In this document: piece by piece, positions 22,426-26,660 of the stretch
How the letters are laid out: each line of letters begins with the position of its first letter
How positions within the stretch are numbered: position 1 is the first letter of the stretch
Virus record (IMG/VR): IMGVR_UViG_3300006058_000001
Coordinates: 1-26,660 of that record
DNA: 26,660 bases
Direction: 5' to 3' (one strand)
Source of the DNA: a virus
The notes under the pieces: generated by a model
What the model was told of the DNA's origin: nothing
The model's database searches: none
What the model saw: the letters and a program-made list of their open reading frames with translations, nothing else
Program-made: the position numbers and the translations under genes

Positions 22426-25140
22426 ATGACCATGAAACACGACTTACGCGCCGACATTCTGCAACGGCTCCAGGCTGACTACGGCCTCAAGCACAAGGCC
22501 GGCAGGTACATGCGCGAAGGCGAATGCCCGGCGTGCAAGAAGAAGGAGCTGTACGCCTTCCACGATGATCCGTGGATGATCCGCTGCGGCCGGGGCAAGT
22601 GTGGCCAGACCTGGCATGTGAAGGAGATCTACGAAGACCTGTTCGACGACTGGAGCAAACGTGCGCCGGCGACCGTACAGCATCCCCATGCAACGGCCCG
22701 GGCGTATCTGGAATTTGCGCGCGGCTTTCGCCTGGATTTGATTCAGGGTTGGTTCACCCAGGAAACGTATTTCTCCGTCGAATTGAATGCCGGCAGTGCG
22801 ACGGTGCGCTTTGCCCTGGACAAGGGCGGGTACTGGGAGCGGCTGATCGACCGACCGCACCGCTTTGGAAAGATGAAGGCGCGGTTCAAGTTCGGTGACA
22901 GCCCGCGGGGTGTTTGGTGGTGCCCGTCCTGTGTTGAACTGCTGGACGTCAAAGAGCTGTGGATTGTCGAGGGGATCTTTGACGCCATTGCCCTGGTGCA
23001 TAACGGCATTGCGGCGGTGTCGGCGATGTCATCCGGTGCCTTTCCGGAAGAGTCGTTGAAAGAGCTGTCTCGGTTGCGGGGCGGCAAGTTGCCCAAGCTG
23101 GTGTGGGCACTGGATAACGAGCCGGGGGCGCACAAGTACACCAAGCGTTGGGTACGACAGGCGCGTGCCCTGGGCTATGAGTGCGAGGCGGCGCAGATTC
23201 CCCAACCGGACAGTCGCAAGGTTGACTGGAATGACCTGCACCAGCGTTGGAACTTCATCGATGACCAAACCCAACGCATTGAGCAAGTCGAAAAAGACCT
23301 GACCACTGCTCGCTACTACGGCTCTCTCCTGATCGCTGAAAGTGCGTCAGAGAAAGGCGTACTGATGTACGACTGGCGCGAGCGCCATGAATTTCACTTC
23401 GGCTTCGACAGTCGGTTGTACTGGTTCAAGATGGACCTGGAGAAATTCAACAAGGCGATGCAGGCGCTGGAGACATCCACCAGTCACGAAGACCAGCTAC
23501 TCAATGAAAAGCAGCGCCGTCAAAAAGCCTTGCGCCAATGCGGCGGTGTGGTGGAAATCGCCAACTGCTACCCGCAGGCGCTGTACTTCCAACGCAACGA
23601 AGTCACCGACGAATCCTGGTACTACTTCCGCGTCGACTTCCCACACGACAGCGGCAGCGTCAAAAACACCTTCACCGGTGGCCAGGTCGCCGCCGCCAGC
23701 GAGTTCAAGAAGCGCCTGCTCAGCATGGCCGCCGGCGCGGTTTTCACCGGCAGTGGCCAACAGCTCGACAAAATCATGAAGGACCAGCTCTTCGGCCTGA
23801 AAACCGTGGAGACCATCGATTTCATTGGCTACAGCAAACAGCACAGCTGCTACGTGTTCGGCGATCTTGCCGTTCGCGGCGGCATCGTCAGCCAGGTGAA
23901 CAAGGAAGACTTTTTCGAGTTCGGCAAGCTGCGGCTCAAGACGCTGCAGAAGTCGATCGCCATGCACATCCAGCGCGACAGCAAGGTGTACCGCAGCGAC
24001 TGGCTGCCGATGCTGTGGCTGTGCTTTGGCGCCAAGGGCATCATCGCACTCGCATTCTGGTTCGGCTCGCTGTTCGCCGAACAGATCCGCGCGCAGTACA
24101 AGTCGTTTCCGTTCCTCGAGGTCACGGGGGAAGCCGGTGCCGGCAAGACCACGTTGCTAACCTTCCTGTGGAAACTGCTGGGCCGGGAGCATGAGGGTTT
24201 CGACCCATCGAAATCGACCCGTGCCGGCCGTCAGCGCGCCATGGGCCAGGTATCGAACATGCCGGTGGTGCTGATCGAGGGTGACCGCAATGAGCCGGAC
24301 AAGGCGCATGCCAAGGGCTTCGACTGGGACGAGCTGAAAGACTTCTACGGCGGCGGCACGCTCGGCACCAAGGGTATGAAGACCAGCGGTAACGAGACCT
24401 ACGAACCGCCGTTCCGCGGCGCCATTGCGATCAGCCAGAACGCCGATGTCAACGCCTCAGAAGCCATCCTGACCCGGATTATCAAATCGCACTTTGCGCG
24501 TCCAGAAGTCACCACGGAGAGCCGTGCGGCCGCTGACAATCTGAACCTGATCCCGGTTGAACAGTTGAGCCACTTCCTGCTGCTGGCCGTGCGCGCAGAG
24601 GCGCAGGTGATGACCAGATTTGCCGAACGCGTGCTGGTTCATGAACGGCAGCTGCGCACGCTCAAGGAAATTCGCGTCGAGCGGATCATCAAAAATCACA
24701 GCCAGTTGATGGCCCTGGTGGATTGCCTGCGCCTGGTGTGCTCGCTGGATGAGAACCTGGTGGTGACGACACAACAAGCGCTGACGGTCATGGCCCTTGA
24801 GCGTCAGGCCGCGATCAGCGCGGATCACCCGTTGGTGGCTGAGTTCTGGGAGGTTTTCGACTACCTCGAAAGCCTGGGTGAAGGCCCACAGGTAAATCAC
24901 AGCACCGATCCCACGTTGATCGCCATCAACCTCAACGAATTCGCCGAGCTGGCCAGCGTGCACCGGCAGAACCTGGCCGACCTGAAGACCTTGCGCACGC
25001 TGCTGGTCAACAGCCGCAGCCGCAAATGGCTGGAGTCCAATAAGGCCTCCTATAGCGCTGTGCGCGCTTCACAGGCTGCAGGCAACGCGATGTTCAATAA
25101 ACCCATGACCGTGCGCTGCTGGATTTTTAAAAGCGCCTGA
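22426..25140 (+). CDS. Primase-helicase: zinc finger, TOPRIM and ATPase domains (P4-alpha-like)
   Basis: 904 aa from the ATG at 22426 (or the ATG at 22432). An N-terminal zinc-binding domain has C34-x2-C37 and C54-x4-C59. A TOPRIM-like primase region has E182-G183 in LWIVEGIFDAIAL and D230-N-E232 in VWALDNEPG. A C-terminal P-loop ATPase/helicase has Walker A G568-E-A-G-A-G-K574-T and Walker B-like VVLIEGD (614-620). The likely role is replication: priming and unwinding at an origin, as with P4 alpha. It takes the place of P2 gpA, which nicks the origin for rolling-circle replication; no gpA-like tyrosine nickase is seen. The replication origin is not evident in the window. Confidence 0.88.
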   Translation: MTMKHDLRADILQRLQADYGLKHKAGRYMREGECPACKKKELYAFHDDPWMIRCGRGKCGQTWHVKEIYEDLFDDWSKRAPATVQHPHATARAYLEFARGFRLDLIQGWFTQETYFSVELNAGSATVRFALDKGGYWERLIDRPHRFGKMKARFKFGDSPRGVWWCPSCVELLDVKELWIVEGIFDAIALVHNGIAAVSAMSSGAFPEESLKELSRLRGGKLPKLVWALDNEPGAHKYTKRWVRQARALGYECEAAQIPQPDSRKVDWNDLHQRWNFIDDQTQRIEQVEKDLTTARYYGSLLIAESASEKGVLMYDWRERHEFHFGFDSRLYWFKMDLEKFNKAMQALETSTSHEDQLLNEKQRRQKALRQCGGVVEIANCYPQALYFQRNEVTDESWYYFRVDFPHDSGSVKNTFTGGQVAAASEFKKRLLSMAAGAVFTGSGQQLDKIMKDQLFGLKTVETIDFIGYSKQHSCYVFGDLAVRGGIVSQVNKEDFFEFGKLRLKTLQKSIAMHIQRDSKVYRSDWLPMLWLCFGAKGIIALAFWFGSLFAEQIRAQYKSFPFLEVTGEAGAGKTTLLTFLWKLLGREHEGFDPSKSTRAGRQRAMGQVSNMPVVLIEGDRNEPDKAHAKGFDWDELKDFYGGGTLGTKGMKTSGNETYEPPFRGAIAISQNADVNASEAILTRIIKSHFARPEVTTESRAAADNLNLIPVEQLSHFLLLAVRAEAQVMTRFAERVLVHERQLRTLKEIRVERIIKNHSQLMALVDCLRLVCSLDENLVVTTQQALTVMALERQAAISADHPLVAEFWEVFDYLESLGEGPQVNHSTDPTLIAINLNEFAELASVHRQNLADLKTLRTLLVNSRSRKWLESNKASYSAVRASQAAGNAMFNKPMTVRCWIFKSA

Positions 25141-25216
25141 CCCAACGATAAGGAAAGCGGTCTATCCGCTGCCCTGATACATCAGCCTATGGACCTTTTC
25201 GCCACGGAGGCGAGTT

Positions 25217-25429
25217 ATGAGCAGTATTGAGTTTCTGACACATGAACAAGTCTGCGAACTGACTGCCGCCCGAACAAAGGCAGGGCAGCTGACTGTATTG
25301 CGCAAAAACGGCGTCCGACACACGATCAAGCGCAATGGATGGCCTTGTGTAACGACATCTGCATTGTTGGACCCCAAACAGAGTCAATCATCGGAGCCAG
25401 GTACCTGGCAGCCAAGGAAAGCCATCTAA
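25217..25429 (+). CDS. DUF4224 protein, putative excisionase
   Basis: 70 aa, ATG at 25217 with GGAGG six bases upstream. It matches DUF4224: FLTHEQVCELTAARTKAGQL, then VLRKNGVRHTIKRNGWPC. Small proteins of this family sit next to phage integrases and probably act as the excision factor (recombination directionality factor). The stop TAA is directly followed by the integrase start, so the two are translated together. Confidence 0.8.
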   Translation: MSSIEFLTHEQVCELTAARTKAGQLTVLRKNGVRHTIKRNGWPCVTTSALLDPKQSQSSEPGTWQPRKAI

Positions 25430-26464
25430 ATGGGAAGAAAACCATCAAAACCGGACAGCATTGCAAGACTCCGCAAGCGCACACAACGTAGTGGGACGGT
25501 TTATTACTACTACGACACCGGCTCCAAGCCGCGCCGTGAAATCCCACTGGGTTCAGACTATGGCCTGGCCATCCTCGAATACGCCAAGCTTGAGAAAAGC
25601 CGGGTTTCCGTTGCCCTGGTGCGGACGGTTCTGACCCTCGAATACGTAGCCAATCTTTATATGGAAGAAGTTGTCCCGACAAAGGCACCGGCGACACAGA
25701 GGGATAATGCCCGCGAGTTGAAGCAGCTACTGGTGTTTTTCAATGACCCACCTGCCCCGCTTGAGGCCATTGAGCCACTGCATGTCAGGCAGTATTTGCG
25801 GTATCGCTCAAAGACGGCGCCTGTCCGGGCAAATCGAGAAAAGGCGTTGCTCAGCTCAATCTGGAATTTCGCCCGCCAGAGCGGTTACACCGCCCTGGCC
25901 AATCCTTGTTCAGGTGTAAAAGGCAATAAAGAGCTGGGACGGGACGTTTATGTCGAGGATGAATTACTGCTGAAGGTATATGAGCACGCCGAGCACCCTC
26001 TTCGTGATGCCCTGGATCTGTTCTATCTGACCGCCCAGCGCATAGCGGACACGTTAAAAATGGACGAGCGTGATATCCGCGACGGCCAGCTAGCCGTTCA
26101 ACAGGGGAAAACCAGCGTAAAGCGACGGATCGAGATTGTCGGTGAGTTGAAGGTAGTGATTGATCGAATTCTGGCGCGCAAGGCCGGGTACAAAATTCGC
26201 TCCACTCGCTTGGTGGTCATGGAAAATGGCCAGCCAATGACAACCAGCATGCTCAGAAAACGATTTGATGACGCCCGCGAAGCCGCCGGTATTGAGAAAG
26301 CTGACTTTCAGATGCGCGATTTAAGAGCGAAGGCAGCAACAGATAAAGAAGAATCAACCGGCAATATACGTGCGGCGCGTGATCAACTTGGACACACCAC
26401 TGTGGGCATGACAGAGCACTACATTCGCATGCGAAAAGGCATGAAAGTTACGCCTACAAAATGA
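25430..26464 (+). CDS. int: Tyrosine-type site-specific integrase
   Basis: 344 aa, ATG at 25430 immediately after the excisionase stop. N-terminal arm-binding and core-binding domains cover residues about 1-165. The catalytic domain has R204 (LTAQRIADTL), K227 (QGKTSVKRR), R299 (DLRAKAATD), H322 (LGHTTVGM) and Y331 (EHYIRM). The residue at the usual box-II His position is R296 in MRDLR; this substitution is frequent in DLRAKA-type phage integrases. The enzyme joins attP to attB, here most likely in the tRNA-Leu gene 95 bases downstream. Confidence 0.95.
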   Translation: MGRKPSKPDSIARLRKRTQRSGTVYYYYDTGSKPRREIPLGSDYGLAILEYAKLEKSRVSVALVRTVLTLEYVANLYMEEVVPTKAPATQRDNARELKQLLVFFNDPPAPLEAIEPLHVRQYLRYRSKTAPVRANREKALLSSIWNFARQSGYTALANPCSGVKGNKELGRDVYVEDELLLKVYEHAEHPLRDALDLFYLTAQRIADTLKMDERDIRDGQLAVQQGKTSVKRRIEIVGELKVVIDRILARKAGYKIRSTRLVVMENGQPMTTSMLRKRFDDAREAAGIEKADFQMRDLRAKAATDKEESTGNIRAARDQLGHTTVGMTEHYIRMRKGMKVTPTK

Positions 26465-26516
26465 CCAGCGGTCGCGAGTTGCGGAGCAGACTTTTTATTT
26501 TGCGGTGCAAAGAAAT

Positions 26517-26550
26517 AAGGGCCTGCATGAGGTATCTCATGCAAGCCCTT
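26517..26550 (-). terminator. Intrinsic terminator hairpin of the tRNA-Leu gene
   Basis: A 15-bp stem with one non-Watson-Crick pair and a 4-base loop (AAGGG...TGCATGAG, GTAT, CTCATGCA...CCCTT). On the minus strand it is followed by a T-rich run (TTATTTCTTT), so it ends the tRNA transcript about eight bases after the CCA. The hairpin may be part of, or beside, the att core. Confidence 0.75.
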
Positions 26551-26558
26551 GATATTCA

Positions 26559-26645
26559 TGGTGCCCGAAGCCGGAATCGAACCGGCACGCCCTTACGAGC
26601 GGGGGATTTTAAGTCCCATGCGTCTACCAGTTTCGCCATTCGGGC
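26559..26645 (-). tRNA. tRNA-Leu (anticodon TAA), likely attB
   Basis: Read on the minus strand, 87 bases with encoded CCA (26559-26561). Acceptor stem GCCCGAA/TTCGGGC, T-arm GCCGG-TTCGATT-CCGGC, a long class-II variable arm, and anticodon loop CTTAAAA (anticodon TAA). The 3' end faces the integrase, the usual arrangement for a prophage integrated at a tRNA 3' end. The core repeat would be the T-arm/acceptor part near 26559-26600; the other att copy is outside the window. Confidence 0.93.
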
Positions 26646-26660
26646 GGTAGCGCGGTGAAG

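Noticed and set aside
26461-26658. 65-aa plus-strand ORF across the integrase end and tRNA
   Set aside because: It runs through the terminator hairpin and antisense to the tRNA-Leu gene; no support as a protein.
1-26660. CRISPR arrays, insertion sequences, rRNA
   Set aside because: No regularly spaced repeats, transposase genes or rRNA segments were seen on either strand.

Overview
The window is most of a P2-like (Peduovirus-type) prophage, very probably in a Pseudomonas of the fluorescens group. The host is inferred from the GC-rich codon usage, the resemblance of the structural genes to Pseudomonas P2/phiCTX-type phages, and the style of the tRNA-Leu and its terminator hairpin. The capsid and terminase genes plus an integrase argue for a complete prophage rather than a capsid-less R-tailocin. 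The left end of the prophage (terminase large subunit, portal, most of the scaffold gene, and the second att site) lies outside the window.

Layout, left to right. 1-5469 (+): end of scaffold O, major capsid N, terminase small subunit M, head completion L, tail X, a lysis block (holin, muramidase endolysin, a small unknown protein, nested LysB/LysC spanins), then tail completion R and S, mostly joined by ATGA overlaps. 5485-6531 (-): an AT-rich inserted DUF4062 gene. 6720-11034 (+): baseplate V, W, J, I, tail fibre H and a DUF4376 protein. 11148-17628 (+): sheath FI, tube FII, tail chaperone E with its -1 frameshift product E+E', tape measure T, U and D. 17650-19798 (-): an AT-rich, translationally coupled three-gene cassette that I do not recognise. 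Its last gene has a PD-(D/E)XK nuclease-like signature and a lysine-rich tail. 19799-20182: a spacer with one small doubtful ORF. 20183-20614 (-): repressor. 20680-25140 (+): early operon with a Cox-like protein, a CII/YmfL-like regulator, an Ogr/Delta zinc-finger late activator, two small unknown proteins and a large primase-helicase. 25217-26464 (+): putative excisionase and tyrosine integrase. 26559-26645 (-): tRNA-Leu(TAA), the likely integration target, with a terminator hairpin between it and the integrase.

How it works together: the repressor and a strong divergent early promoter form the lysis/lysogeny switch. The early operon makes Ogr, which should activate the late operons; matching TGT-N13-ACA elements lie upstream of V and FI, where P2 has its PV and PF late promoters. 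Replication appears to use a P4-like zinc-finger/TOPRIM/ATPase protein instead of the P2 gpA nickase. Two AT-rich minus-strand insertions interrupt the otherwise compact late region and are the best candidates for lysogenic-conversion or anti-phage genes. The three-gene cassette is the most likely undescribed system here.
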